NCBI RefSeq assembly: GCF_026626335.1
Contig: NZ_JAPNTZ010000004.1
Span: forward strand, 558,001-622,000
Direction: 5' to 3'
DNA length: 64,000 bases
Origin: Paractinoplanes pyxinae
GTDB taxonomy: Bacteria > Actinomycetota > Actinomycetes > Mycobacteriales > Micromonosporaceae
Below, in pieces: positions 17,346-25,520 of this stretch (position 1 is the stretch's first letter; each line of letters starts with the position of its first letter). Below the pieces are notes generated by a model. The model did no database searches, had not been told where the DNA came from, and saw only the letters and a program-made list of their open reading frames with translations. Position numbers and translations under genes: made by a program.

Positions 17346-18736
17346 AGGGGCTCCTTCTCTTCGGCGGCGGCCAGCTCGCCCAGCCGGACGAACGCCGCGA
17401 GGGGGCGGCTCTCGGTTCGTCCGGGATCGAGCAGGCCGCCGGTGTGGCGGTGCAAGAGTTCTTCGACGGTGCGCCCGCAGACGCGGCCCTGGCAGACGCC
17501 CAGGCCGGCGCGGGTGCTGAGCTTGAGCGAGCGCAGGCCGCGCGAACCGGTGGCCTCGGCCCCGGCGCGCAGGTCGCCCGCGGTGACTTCCTCGCAGCGG
17601 CAGACGAGCGTGTCGTCGCCGAGCCAGCCGGTCCAGCCGGGCCGGATGCCGTGGGCGGCCTCGAGGCGGGTGGCGAAACGCTGATTTTCCGTACGCTGCC
17701 GGCGTTGCACTTCCGAGGCGGAGCCCCCGGCGGCGGCGAGCCCGGCCACGACACCCTCGGCCAGGGCCAGATCGGCGCCGCCGATGCCGGTGATCTCGCC
17801 GGCCGCGTAGACCCCCGGGACGGTGGTGCGTCCGTCGTGGTCGGTCACCACGGCGCCGTACGCGTCGAGCCCGCACCCGGCCGACACGGCCAGCTCGACC
17901 CGCGGCACGAAGCCGTGGCTGACACAGACGGCGTCGACCGCCACCTCTCGAGCGGTGCCGGAGATGGGCGCCCATCGGTCGTCGAGCCGCGCGACGGTGA
18001 CCGAGGTGACGCGGTCGGTGCCGTGCGCGGCGACGACGGCGGTGGCCGCGCGGTAGGGGATGCGGTGGCGGGCCAGATCACGGAGGTAACCGGCCAGCTC
18101 GCCCGCCTTGTGCCGGGTGGCGAGCAGTTCGGCGGGGCGGCGGCTCCACGCCTTGGCCAGACGCGGCCAGCCGTTGGCCTCGAGCACGGCGACCACCCCG
18201 GCGCCCGTACGCAGAAGGCTCGAAGCCACCGGAAGCAGGAACGGACCGGCCCCGGCGACCAGCACCCGGCGCCCGACGGCGATGCGCTCGGCCTTGGCCA
18301 GGGCCTGAGCGGCGCCCGCGGTGAAGACGCCCGGCAGATCCCAGCCCGGGAAGGGCAGGGTCCGCTCGTACGCGCCGGTGGCCAGAACCAGAGCTTTCGG
18401 AGCGAAGGTCCTTCGTACGCGGTCACGCCCGTCCGCCGGCCCGACGAGCACATGCAGCGTGGGCGGGCGGTCGTCGTGGCGCTCGGCCAGCCAGACCTGC
18501 GCGTCGGTCAGCACCTCCTGGCCGCGCAGGGCGGTGAAGCGATCCCAGCCGTGGTGCAGAATCCGCTCGTCGGCGGCCGGCCGCTGAGCCGGAAGGTGCC
18601 GCCAGTACTGCCCGCCCGCGTCGCCCGCCGCGTCGAGCAGCACCACCTGAGCGCCGGCTTTCCGGGCGGCGTCGGCGGCGGCCAGCCCGGCCGGCCCGGC
18701 CCCGACGACAAGGACGTCAGGCGTCTCGACGGTCAT
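17342..18736 (-). CDS. D-hydroxyproline dehydrogenase, alpha subunit (FAD/NAD oxidoreductase)
   Basis: Flavoprotein subunit (464 aa) of the three-subunit D-hydroxyproline dehydrogenase (LhpBEF/OoxA type). GAGPAG at residues 12-17 binds FAD and GAGPF a second nucleotide. The C terminus holds a BFD-like [2Fe-2S] site: C379, C381, C415, C420 (C-x-C-x33-C-x4-C). This architecture is the same as opine/octopine oxidase subunit A. ATGA overlap with the ferredoxin-like gene upstream and GTGA with the deaminase gene downstream. The beta subunit is not adjacent but 3 kb away at 21772-22896. Confidence 0.9.
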   Translation of the reverse strand: MTVETPDVLVVGAGPAGLAAADAARKAGAQVVLLDAAGDAGGQYWRHLPAQRPAADERILHHGWDRFTALRGQEVLTDAQVWLAERHDDRPPTLHVLVGPADGRDRVRRTFAPKALVLATGAYERTLPFPGWDLPGVFTAGAAQALAKAERIAVGRRVLVAGAGPFLLPVASSLLRTGAGVVAVLEANGWPRLAKAWSRRPAELLATRHKAGELAGYLRDLARHRIPYRAATAVVAAHGTDRVTSVTVARLDDRWAPISGTAREVAVDAVCVSHGFVPRVELAVSAGCGLDAYGAVVTDHDGRTTVPGVYAAGEITGIGGADLALAEGVVAGLAAAGGSASEVQRRQRTENQRFATRLEAAHGIRPGWTGWLGDDTLVCRCEEVTAGDLRAGAEATGSRGLRSLKLSTRAGLGVCQGRVCGRTVEELLHRHTGGLLDPGRTESRPLAAFVRLGELAAAEEKEPL

Positions 18737-19044
18737 GCCTGCTCCTCGGTCGAGATGGTGTCGCCGTCGGCCGCCCGGCGCTGGCAGGCGCGCACATCGG
18801 GCAGCCCGTTCACGGTGACCAGGCAGTCGTGGCAGACGCCGATGCCGCAGAAGACGCCGCGCGGCCGCCCGTGGCGGGTGGTGCGCCAGGTGAGCCGCCC
18901 GGCCCCCATCAGCACCCCGGCAACCGTCTGCCCGTCCACGCCCGGCACCGGCACCCCGTCGACAACCAGCGTGATCGACGCCGCCGGCCTCGGCCGCACC
19001 GGGTCGCGGTGCGGTTCCAGGCCAGCCGGTCCGGTCGTTGTCAC
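18733..19044 (-). CDS. D-hydroxyproline dehydrogenase, gamma subunit (2Fe-2S protein)
   Basis: Small ferredoxin-like subunit (103 aa) with C66, C71, C74 and C87 in the C-x4-C-x2-C-x12-C pattern typical of the SoxA/OoxX-type [2Fe-2S] domain (FCGIGVCHDCLVTVNG). It relays electrons from the flavoprotein subunits. First gene of the minus-strand catabolic operon. GTG start at 19044 lies only 5 bp from the operator-like element, so the mRNA may be nearly leaderless. The first about 20 residues are Pro/Arg-rich and non-conserved. Confidence 0.9.
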   Translation of the reverse strand: MTTTGPAGLEPHRDPVRPRPAASITLVVDGVPVPGVDGQTVAGVLMGAGRLTWRTTRHGRPRGVFCGIGVCHDCLVTVNGLPDVRACQRRAADGDTISTEEQA

Positions 19045-19048
19045 GCCA

Positions 19049-19070
19049 GTAGTATGTCACACACTACAGC
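19049..19070. promoter_or_regulatory. Operator-like site, hydroxyproline operon (copy 1)
   Basis: This 22-bp element matches the one at 23579-23600 at 17 positions. The shared pattern is GTRGTATGTSACA, three variable bases, then TACAGC. The centre ATGTcACA is nearly palindromic and TAGT...ACTA flanks it. It sits directly upstream of the gamma-subunit start, where a bound GntR protein would block transcription. Confidence 0.65.
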
Positions 19071-19162
19071 CGCTGACGAGAGCTCTTACCTGCGGAACTT
19101 CACGCGAGCGGGCCGAGCCGGTTCTTCTTCCCAAGCGCCCGATCCCTGCGGGCGATCAACGG

Positions 19163-19351
19163 ATGGAGATCGCGGTGACATCGAGCGAGCGCACCCTCAC
19201 GCTGATCAACGGAGTCCTGGCCGGCCTCGGCGGAGTGTTCCTGCTGACCGGGTCGGTGCCGGTCACCGCGATCGCGGCCGCGGCCGCCGTGCTCATCGCG
19301 GTAGGGTCCGCGCTGATCGGCCGCCGGGCAGCGCCGACCGATGCACCCTGA
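19163..19351 (+). CDS. Small two-helix membrane protein
   Basis: A 62-aa protein with two hydrophobic segments (LTLINGVLAGLGGVFLLTG and VTAIAAAAAVLIAVGSALIG) and short polar ends. It precedes the sigma-like fusion gene by 17 bp on the same strand, so the two are probably co-transcribed. The start could be ATG 19163 or GTG 19175; the latter has GGAG at a good distance. Unknown function; possibly a membrane partner of the downstream protein. Confidence 0.6.
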   Translation: MEIAVTSSERTLTLINGVLAGLGGVFLLTGSVPVTAIAAAAAVLIAVGSALIGRRAAPTDAP

Positions 19352-19368
19352 ACGCGCGGGAGGGCGAC

Positions 19369-21099
19369 GTGGCCGGGAGGGCCGAGCCGTTCGAGGTCTT
19401 CTTCAAGCGCATGTACGAGCCGCTGCTCGCCTTCGCGATGTTCTGGTGCGGCGACTACCACGACGCCGACGACGCCGTGGACACCGTCATGGCGGCCATG
19501 TGCGAGAGGTGGGGCGAGATCAGGAACCCGGCGGCCTACGCGCGGCGGGCGGTCCCGCGGACGATCATCAAGATCCGCCGTGATCGCGGCGACCACCGCT
19601 TCGTCACCGTGCCGCCCGACCGGCTGCCCGAGCTGGGCGACCTGGTCCCGGACGTCGACCGGATCACCGGCGACCAGTGGGTGGAGGAACTGCTCGGCAC
19701 CCTGCCGCCGATGCAGTACGCGGTCGACGCCGCCCGGGAGGCCGCCCGCAGCCGGCTCGAGGGGTCCGAACTCGACCGTCGCTACCAGCGGGCGATGCGG
19801 CGGGCGGCGGGAGACACCAGGCGCCCCGGCGGGGCCGGGCGGCCGCTCGAGGAGCTCGCCGGCATCTGGGAGGCGGCCACGGTGGATTTGGCCGGCGACG
19901 CCGAACAGTTGCTCTGTCTGCTCCTGCCGGTCACCCGGTTGAGCGAGTTCCGGCCGGCCCCGCCGATCGAACCCCAGCGGCTGGCCGCGATCCTGCTCGA
20001 CCACTACGTCGCGTCCGGCGACGGCGACACCGTCGACTCGTACGCGGTCTCGGCGGCTTTGTCTCTGGCCACCCTCGAGTTCGTCTCGACCTCCGGCGTT
20101 CAGCGACCGGACCTGCGGGAACGAGCGAGCGCCCGGCTCACCGCGGCGCTGACGGGTCTGGTGCACGGGTTCCGCGTCACTGAGTTCGACGCCGATTCCC
20201 CGGCCGGGCGGGCGTTGCTGGCCACGGTGAATCAGCAGATGCGCCCCGAGCGGCAGGTGATCGCCGAGTTGCGGGAGACCCTCGGCGGATCCGGACCGGA
20301 GGCCGATCTGTTCGAGTGCGGCTGGGCGCCCGATCTCGCCGCCACGGTCGCCGCCCTCGACGCGATCGAGGACCTGCTGTCCGAGCGGACGCGCCTGCTC
20401 GGCCTGCTCGACGAGGAACAGCAGCGACTTTCCCAGGCACTGCAGCTGTACGCCGAGCGGACCCGCACCTACTGGACCGTGGTCGCGACGTTCGGGACGG
20501 GCCGGTGGCCGCTGGAGGACGTGCCGTGGCGTTCCTCGGGTGGGGAGTCCGGCTATCTGACCCTGCTGGTGGCCTCGATCGCGATGAAGGGCCTGGCGTA
20601 CGGGCCCGGCTTGGTCCGGGTCGGCCGCGTGCTGACCGAACTGGCCCGGGCCGGCGACTACGGCCCGCTGCTGCTGCAGCGCACCGCCGAACTGGCCGGC
20701 CTGGTCGATGACGCCTACGAACGCGATCGGCTTCTCGCGACTGTGGACGAGCTGTGGAACCGCCTGCCGGCTGAGGCGTCGTGGCGTGAGACCGCCCGTG
20801 TCGTCCGGGCTCTGGTCGCCCTCGCGAGCGTGCTGGGCTGGCCGCCGCCCCGCGGCACCCTTCTGGCCGCGCGGGCCGCGGACCTGCTGAACGAGGCCGA
20901 GCAGCTGTACGACCGGGAGCTGGCGATGGGCAGCGGGCCACTCCGCCAGGACCAGTTGCAGGTGCTCGGCGCCACCCTGAGCCGGGCCCGGGCCGTCCTG
21001 AGGGATCGGCCCGGGGCGGCCACCGCCTTGGCGGCCGATGCGCTGCGGCGGCTTGATGCTCTCGCCGCGGAACGCGAGGCGGGACGAACCACGAAGTGA
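19369..21099 (+). CDS. Sigma-70 region-2-like domain fused to SCO2524-like protein
   Basis: A 576-aa protein with an unusual architecture. Residues 7-75 read as ECF sigma region 2 (FFKRMYEPLLAFAMF, DADDAVDTVMAAMCERWGEI, RNPAAYARRAV). Residues 104-115 (VEELLGTLPPMQ) look like the start of region 4, but no HTH follows. From about 160 to the end it resembles the Streptomyces SCO2524 family as I remember it: DAEQLLCLLLPVT (177-189), SERTRLLGLLDEEQQRL and ATFGTGRWPLEDVPWR. GTG 19369 has GGAGG five bases upstream. It sits between two halves of the hydroxyproline regulon on the opposite strand. Whether it still binds RNA polymerase is unknown. Confidence 0.7.
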   Translation: MAGRAEPFEVFFKRMYEPLLAFAMFWCGDYHDADDAVDTVMAAMCERWGEIRNPAAYARRAVPRTIIKIRRDRGDHRFVTVPPDRLPELGDLVPDVDRITGDQWVEELLGTLPPMQYAVDAAREAARSRLEGSELDRRYQRAMRRAAGDTRRPGGAGRPLEELAGIWEAATVDLAGDAEQLLCLLLPVTRLSEFRPAPPIEPQRLAAILLDHYVASGDGDTVDSYAVSAALSLATLEFVSTSGVQRPDLRERASARLTAALTGLVHGFRVTEFDADSPAGRALLATVNQQMRPERQVIAELRETLGGSGPEADLFECGWAPDLAATVAALDAIEDLLSERTRLLGLLDEEQQRLSQALQLYAERTRTYWTVVATFGTGRWPLEDVPWRSSGGESGYLTLLVASIAMKGLAYGPGLVRVGRVLTELARAGDYGPLLLQRTAELAGLVDDAYERDRLLATVDELWNRLPAEASWRETARVVRALVALASVLGWPPPRGTLLAARAADLLNEAEQLYDRELAMGSGPLRQDQLQVLGATLSRARAVLRDRPGAATALAADALRRLDALAAEREAGRTTK

Positions 21100-21108
21100 C
21101 CGCGGAGC

Positions 21109-21762
21109 TCAGTTCTGGATGGCGGGCCAGGCGGCCTCGGGGTGGCAGCGGGCCGGGCAGGCCTGGATGTAGACCTCGTTGCCCAGGAACAGCAGAGCCT
21201 GGTTGTCGCTGGTGCCGTGGGCGTCCTTGTCGCGCATGGGCCACATGTCGAAGCCGAAGTTCTCGGGCACCTGGCACACGAAGACCATGTCGGCGCCGCA
21301 CGAGCAGGTGTACATCTCGGGATACTGCGCCCACGAGGGAACGCCGCCCAGCTTGAAGCCCTGCCGGCCGCGTCCGTGCTCGCTCACCTCTTCCTCGGCG
21401 GGGTGCACGGCGAGGCGGTGCGGCTCCACGTGCGGGTCGGCCTCCGCGGCCGGGGTGCCACCGGCCGGGCGCAGCAGGAAGCGCCAGTACGGTCCGTCGT
21501 ACTCGTCGGTGACCTCGTCCCAGTAGCGTTCCGGCAGCGGGTTCGGGGCGGTGGTCACGTCGTCGTGCTCCGGGCACTGGAACACCAGCAGGTGGTCGTC
21601 CCCGAAATTCGGGAGGTCGACCTGGAAGAAGAAGACCATCGGCTTGCCGCAGAAACAGGCCGGCCACGTCTCGCCCGCCGCGAGCAACGGCCATCCGCCG
21701 ATGGTGTTCCGGTCACCGGCGACGGGCGGCTCGGGCAGGGTCTCGATCATGTGGATGGACAT
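21109..21762 (-). CDS. DUF1963/YwqG-like protein with Cys pairs
   Basis: A 217-aa soluble protein. Cys-containing motifs recur in its two halves (ACFCGKPMVFFFQVD, FQCPEH, CSCGADMVFVCQVP, CPARCH), suggesting a metal-stabilised duplicated fold. The IGGWP start and the CGKPM/FFQVD pattern are like DUF1963 (YwqG) proteins. It lies 9 bp after the beta-subunit gene on the same strand, so it may be read through from that operon, yet has no evident catabolic role. Convergent with the sigma fusion gene. Confidence 0.65.
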   Translation of the reverse strand: MSIHMIETLPEPPVAGDRNTIGGWPLLAAGETWPACFCGKPMVFFFQVDLPNFGDDHLLVFQCPEHDDVTTAPNPLPERYWDEVTDEYDGPYWRFLLRPAGGTPAAEADPHVEPHRLAVHPAEEEVSEHGRGRQGFKLGGVPSWAQYPEMYTCSCGADMVFVCQVPENFGFDMWPMRDKDAHGTSDNQALLFLGNEVYIQACPARCHPEAAWPAIQN

Positions 21763-21771
21763 CGCGCCAAC

Positions 21772-22896
21772 CTACTCGCGCAGGCTGGGGCGGTCGGCGG
21801 CGAAGGCGGCCGCGTCGACGTGCGGCGGGCGGTTCAGCATCAGGTCGCCCAGCAGTTCGCCGGTCGCCGTGGAGAGCACGATGCCCGCGCCCTCGTGCCC
21901 CGTCGCGTGCCACAGGCCGGGAAGCCGGGGGTCGGGGCCGATGACGGGCAGGTGGTCGGGGACGTAGGGGCGGAAGCCGCCGTACGCCCGCATCACCGCC
22001 ACGTCGGCCAGGAACGGGAACAGCACCAGCGCCTTGGCCGCCACCGCCGACAGCACCCGGGCCTCGATGCGGGAGTCGAAGCCGCGCCGCTCGCGGGACG
22101 AGCCGATCAGCACGGTGCCGGCCGCGGTGGACTCGACCACGCTGGACGTCTGCAGAGCGGCGTCGTTCGAGCCGACCGCCCCCACGTAGTCGGCGTCGTA
22201 CACCTTGTGGTGGATCCGCTGCCGCATCCGGGTCGTGACCAGGATCGTTCCGCGCCGGGGGCGGACGGGCAACGAGACCCCCAGCCGCGCGGCCACCTCG
22301 CCCGACCACGGACCGGCCGCCACCACCACGTGATCGCACGAGATCGAGCCGGACGACGTGACCACCCCGGCCAGTCGCTCGCCGATCTTCAGAGGGCCGA
22401 GCACTTCGACGCCCTGCTCCACGACACAACCGTGCCGCCGGGCCGAGGCCAGCAGCGCCTCGGTCGCCAGGGCCGGCTGCACCTGGGCGTCCTGCGGATA
22501 GAAGACGGCCGCGGCGTGGTCGGGGTTGAGGTCGGGCTCGTACGACAGCCCGTCCACGACCGACGACGAAACGCCGGCCGCCCTCTGCAAAGCAGCGAAC
22601 TCGTGCAGTGCCGCAGCGCCCGCGGCGGTCGTCGCCACGACCAGCCCACCCTTGGCCTCGTACTCTATGTCGGAAAGATCCGACAAGAGCGAGCGCCACA
22701 GCGTCAAGGACCGCAGCGCCAGCGCGAGCTCCGCGCCCGGGCCCTTGTCCGAGACCAGCAGGTTGCCCTCGCCGGCCGACGACGTTCCCCCGGCCGACGC
22801 CGACCGGTCGAGCACGGTCACCGACACCCCGGCCACCGCCAGCTCGCGGGCGATCGCCGCGCCGACGATCCCGGCCCCCACGACGACGACCTTCAC
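21772..22896 (-). CDS. D-hydroxyproline dehydrogenase, beta subunit (FAD, DAO family)
   Basis: D-amino-acid oxidase-type flavoprotein (374 aa). GAGIVG at 7-12 binds FAD. The C-terminal YGGFRPYVPDHLPVIGP and HATGHEGAGIVLSTATGELL are typical of the sarcosine oxidase beta / OoxB / LhpB group. It supplies the substrate-oxidising site of the dehydrogenase whose other two subunits are encoded at 17342-19044. GTG start overlaps the GntR gene stop (GTGA). Separation from its partner genes by the sigma-fusion block is the notable oddity. Confidence 0.88.
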   Translation of the reverse strand: MKVVVVGAGIVGAAIARELAVAGVSVTVLDRSASAGGTSSAGEGNLLVSDKGPGAELALALRSLTLWRSLLSDLSDIEYEAKGGLVVATTAAGAAALHEFAALQRAAGVSSSVVDGLSYEPDLNPDHAAAVFYPQDAQVQPALATEALLASARRHGCVVEQGVEVLGPLKIGERLAGVVTSSGSISCDHVVVAAGPWSGEVAARLGVSLPVRPRRGTILVTTRMRQRIHHKVYDADYVGAVGSNDAALQTSSVVESTAAGTVLIGSSRERRGFDSRIEARVLSAVAAKALVLFPFLADVAVMRAYGGFRPYVPDHLPVIGPDPRLPGLWHATGHEGAGIVLSTATGELLGDLMLNRPPHVDAAAFAADRPSLRE

Positions 22897-23561
22897 TGCT
22901 CGGCCCGCCCGCTCCACCACCCCGTGATGTGACCGAGGTGCCGGCGCATCAGCTCCTCGGCCCCCGCCCCGTCCCCGGATTCGAGCAGGTCGAGCAGCAC
23001 CAGATGCTCCTCCGACGAGGACGCCAGCTCGGGTGACCCCAGCATGGTGGCCAGCCCGACCAGCCGGGTCTGCTGCCGCAGGTCGCCGACCAGGGTGACC
23101 AGCCGGTCGATCCCGGTGAGACTGAGCAGGTGCAGGTGGAACGTGGTGTCCGCGGTCAGATAGGTCGGCAGGTCGGACGCGGCCGCGCTGGTCACGATGG
23201 CCGAAGCCTCGGCCCGCAGCCGGGCCAGATCCGGCGCTCCGATGTTTCCGGCCAGCAGGCGCATCGGCGGCGCCTCGAGCCACTGGCGGATCTGCACGAT
23301 CTCGGCCAGGTCCTGCTCGCTGACCTGCGTGACGCGGAAGCCCTTGTTGCGCGCGATCTCGACGAAGCCGCGTTTTTCCAAGTTCAACAGCGCTTCCCGT
23401 ACGGGCGTGGCCGACACATCGAACCGGGCCGCCAGAGTGGGAGCGGTCAGCATGGTGCCCGGCGCGAACTCGCCCGAGACGATGGCGGCGGCCACGGCGT
23501 CCTCCACGTGCTGGCGGAAGCTGCCGGCGGTGCGCAGCGGGCCGATGAGCGGTGACGTCAT
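22893..23561 (-). CDS. GntR-family (FCD) regulator of the hydroxyproline genes
   Basis: GntR repressor (222 aa). Winged HTH at about 15-78 (LAARFDVSATPVREALLNLEKRGFVEI), then an all-helical FCD ligand domain (85-210) with the usual metal-binding Asp/His pattern (TADTTFHLHLL, EEHLVLLDLL, MRRHLGH). Co-transcribed with the beta subunit through a GTGA overlap and divergent from the ornithine-cyclodeaminase-like gene. Two near-identical operator-like elements, in this divergent promoter and before the gamma-subunit gene, are its likely binding sites (inference). Confidence 0.92.
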   Translation of the reverse strand: MTSPLIGPLRTAGSFRQHVEDAVAAAIVSGEFAPGTMLTAPTLAARFDVSATPVREALLNLEKRGFVEIARNKGFRVTQVSEQDLAEIVQIRQWLEAPPMRLLAGNIGAPDLARLRAEASAIVTSAAASDLPTYLTADTTFHLHLLSLTGIDRLVTLVGDLRQQTRLVGLATMLGSPELASSSEEHLVLLDLLESGDGAGAEELMRRHLGHITGWWSGRAEQ

Positions 23562-23578
23562 GACTGTTGCCTCCCCTG

Positions 23579-23600
23579 GTGGTATGTGACATGGTACAGC
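23579..23600. promoter_or_regulatory. Operator-like site, GntR/OCD divergent promoter (copy 2)
   Basis: This site shares 17 of 22 positions with 19049-19070 and contains the perfect 9-bp palindrome ATGTGACAT (23585-23592 region). It lies in the 41-bp gap between the divergent GntR and OCD-like starts, so one bound repressor could shut both directions. Confidence 0.68.
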
Positions 23601-23602
23601 GC

Positions 23603-24430
23603 ATGATCTCGGCGGAACAGGTGAGCGCGCTCGGCTTTCCGCAGGCGATCAAGGCTCTGCGGGACGCCCTGGCCGGCGGACTCGACCCCGAGAGAGAGCC
23701 CGCCCGCTCGCGGGTCGAGCTCGGCGGCGGCGAGATCCTGATCATGCCGTCCGGCGACGACCGCATCGCCGGTATCAAACTGGTCGGCATCGCCCCGGGC
23801 AACCCGGCGCGCGGCCTGCCTCGCATCCATGGCACGTACGTGTTGTTCGACGCGCCCACGCTCGCGCCGCGGGCCGTTCTGGACGGCGCCGCCCTCACGA
23901 TCCTGCGCACTCCGGCCGTCTCCGCCCTCGGCGTCGACCTGGTGGCCCCGCCGGACGCGCGTGAGCTGGTCGTCTTCGGCAAAGGCCCGCAGGCGTACGC
24001 CCATGTCGAGGCGATCAAGGCGGTGCGCCCGATTGCTTCCGTACGCATGATCGGCCGCCACGAGGGCGCCGGTGCGCACATAGAAACGGCCGACATCGTC
24101 GCCTGCTGCACCACCGCTCGCGAGCCGCTGTTCGACGGCCGGCTGCTCAAGGACGACGCCGTCGTGGTGGCGGTCGGTTCGCACGAGCCCGAGGCCCGTG
24201 AGGTCGACACCGAGACCGTCCGGAGGTGCGGCGCGCTGGTCGAGTCGCGCCAGTCCGCCGTACGCGAGGCCGGGGACCTGATTCAGGCCGGCATCAGCGA
24301 GGATGAGCTCGTGACCTTCGCCGACCTGGTCCGGGGAACCACCCCCGCCCGGCCCAGGCTGATCAAGACCGTGGGGATGGGCTGGGAGGACCTCGTGATC
24401 GCGGACGCCGTAGTGGAGGCCCTGGCATGA
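23603..24430 (+). CDS. Ornithine cyclodeaminase/mu-crystallin family protein
   Basis: NAD(P)-binding protein of the OCD/mu-crystallin family (275 aa from ATG 23603; the family is usually 310-340 aa). Seen are the DGAALTILRTPAVSALGVDL segment, a Rossmann region (ELVVFGKGPQAYAHVEAI) and CCTTAREPLFDG. In hydroxyproline or proline regulons, family members act as 1-pyrroline-2-carboxylate reductases, the best guess here. Controlled by the shared operator and coupled by ATGA to the LLM gene. The canonical GxGxQ is altered to GKGPQ. Confidence 0.82.
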   Translation: MISAEQVSALGFPQAIKALRDALAGGLDPEREPARSRVELGGGEILIMPSGDDRIAGIKLVGIAPGNPARGLPRIHGTYVLFDAPTLAPRAVLDGAALTILRTPAVSALGVDLVAPPDARELVVFGKGPQAYAHVEAIKAVRPIASVRMIGRHEGAGAHIETADIVACCTTAREPLFDGRLLKDDAVVVAVGSHEPEAREVDTETVRRCGALVESRQSAVREAGDLIQAGISEDELVTFADLVRGTTPARPRLIKTVGMGWEDLVIADAVVEALA

Positions 24431-25287
24431 CCGACCTGTCGGCACTCGTGCTGCCGGACCGCCACCCCACCAGCACCTGGCTGGCCGAGGTGGTCGAGGC
24501 CGAGCAGGCCGGGGTGCACGCGGTCTGGACGTACGACCACCTGACCTGGCCGCTGCTGCGCGACAACCCCTGGTACGGCTGTGTGCCGCTGCTCGCCGCG
24601 GCCGCCGGCGCCACCCAGCGGGTCCGTCTGGGCGTGCAGGTGGCCACCCCCAACTACCGCCACCCGGTGCCGTTCGCCAAAGAGCTGATGACCCTCGACC
24701 AGCTCAGCGGCGGCCGCCTCGAGGTCGGCCTGGGCGCCGGCACCGAGAGCCTGGACGCGCTGGTGCTGGGCGAGCCGCCGCTCACCCCGCGCGAGCGCAT
24801 GGACCGCTTCGCCGAATGGCTCGGCCTGCTCGACCAGCTGCTGGTGGAGCCGATCGTCACCACCCGCGGCGAGCGCTACAGCGCCATCGACGCCCACCAG
24901 CTGCCCGGCTGCGTCCAGACGCCGCGTGTGCCGTTCACCGTGGCCGGCACCGGCCCGCGCTCGCTCAAGCTGGTGGCGAAGTACGGCCAGGCCTGGGTCA
25001 CGTACGGCCCGTACGGTCCCGCCGTCGGCCCCGACGAGTGGTTCGCCGCCCTCGAGAAGCAGTCCAAGCAGCTCGACGCCGCGCTCGAGGGCCGCCGGAT
25101 CCGCCGCATCGTCAACGTCGGCCTCGAGTCGTACTGGCCGTTCGAGAGTCGCGACCGCTACGCCGACACCGTGGGCCGCCTGGCCGCCCTGGGCTTCGAC
25201 GAGGTCAGCGTCCACTGGCCCCGCCCCGACACCCGCGGCGTCCCCGCCAAGGCCCTGCCCGACGTGCTGGCCGTGCACGGCCTCTAG
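24427..25287 (+). CDS. LLM-class F420/FMN-dependent oxidoreductase
   Basis: TIM-barrel flavin- or F420-dependent oxidoreductase of the luciferase-like family (286 aa). Typical segments: GVHAVWTYDHLTWPLL, RVRLGVQVATPNYRHPV, LDQLSGGRLEVGLGAG and VAGTGPRSLKLVAKYGQAWVTYG. ATGA overlap with the OCD-like gene places it under the hydroxyproline operator. Its role there is unknown; it might detoxify or oxidise an imine side product. Cofactor cannot be assigned by eye. Confidence 0.88.
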   Translation: MTDLSALVLPDRHPTSTWLAEVVEAEQAGVHAVWTYDHLTWPLLRDNPWYGCVPLLAAAAGATQRVRLGVQVATPNYRHPVPFAKELMTLDQLSGGRLEVGLGAGTESLDALVLGEPPLTPRERMDRFAEWLGLLDQLLVEPIVTTRGERYSAIDAHQLPGCVQTPRVPFTVAGTGPRSLKLVAKYGQAWVTYGPYGPAVGPDEWFAALEKQSKQLDAALEGRRIRRIVNVGLESYWPFESRDRYADTVGRLAALGFDEVSVHWPRPDTRGVPAKALPDVLAVHGL

Positions 25288-25299
25288 AAGCGGTACGGC

Positions 25300-25520
25300 G
25301 TCAGCCCGGCGCGGAAGAACCCGGCGGTCGGGCCGCAACGGCCGAGTTCGCGGTGGCCTAGCACCGCAACGGTCCCAAGACCTTCGACCACCCCATGGCC
25401 GGCCCGATAACCGTCACCTGCGACGCCTTCCTGGTGGCCGGGGCCGAGCTGCATGTCGCGTCACCTACACCGCAGCGACCGGTTCCGCGGACGAGCTCCG
25501 TTTCGCGCAGTTGATTCAAT
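25300..25520 (+). pseudogene. Remnant of an MmyB-type (XRE) regulator C-terminal domain
   Basis: Reading the plus strand gives TAEFAVA, a TAG stop at about 25358, then HRNGPKTFDHPMAGPITVTC, which is the MmyB-like ligand-binding core (normally GTKxFxHPxVGxLTL). A frameshift near 25453 is needed to continue into VTYTAATGSADELRFAQL, matching the MmyB C-terminal end. The N-terminal HTH part is absent. The rest of the 312-bp gap before 25600 shows nothing else. I read it as a decayed gene remnant. Confidence 0.65.

Noticed and set aside
13992..25287. Ooxoctopine/nopaline (opine) catabolism instead of hydroxyproline
   Set aside because: The three-subunit dehydrogenase is shared by both, but the proline-racemase-family epimerase, deaminase and semialdehyde dehydrogenase are specific to hydroxyproline.
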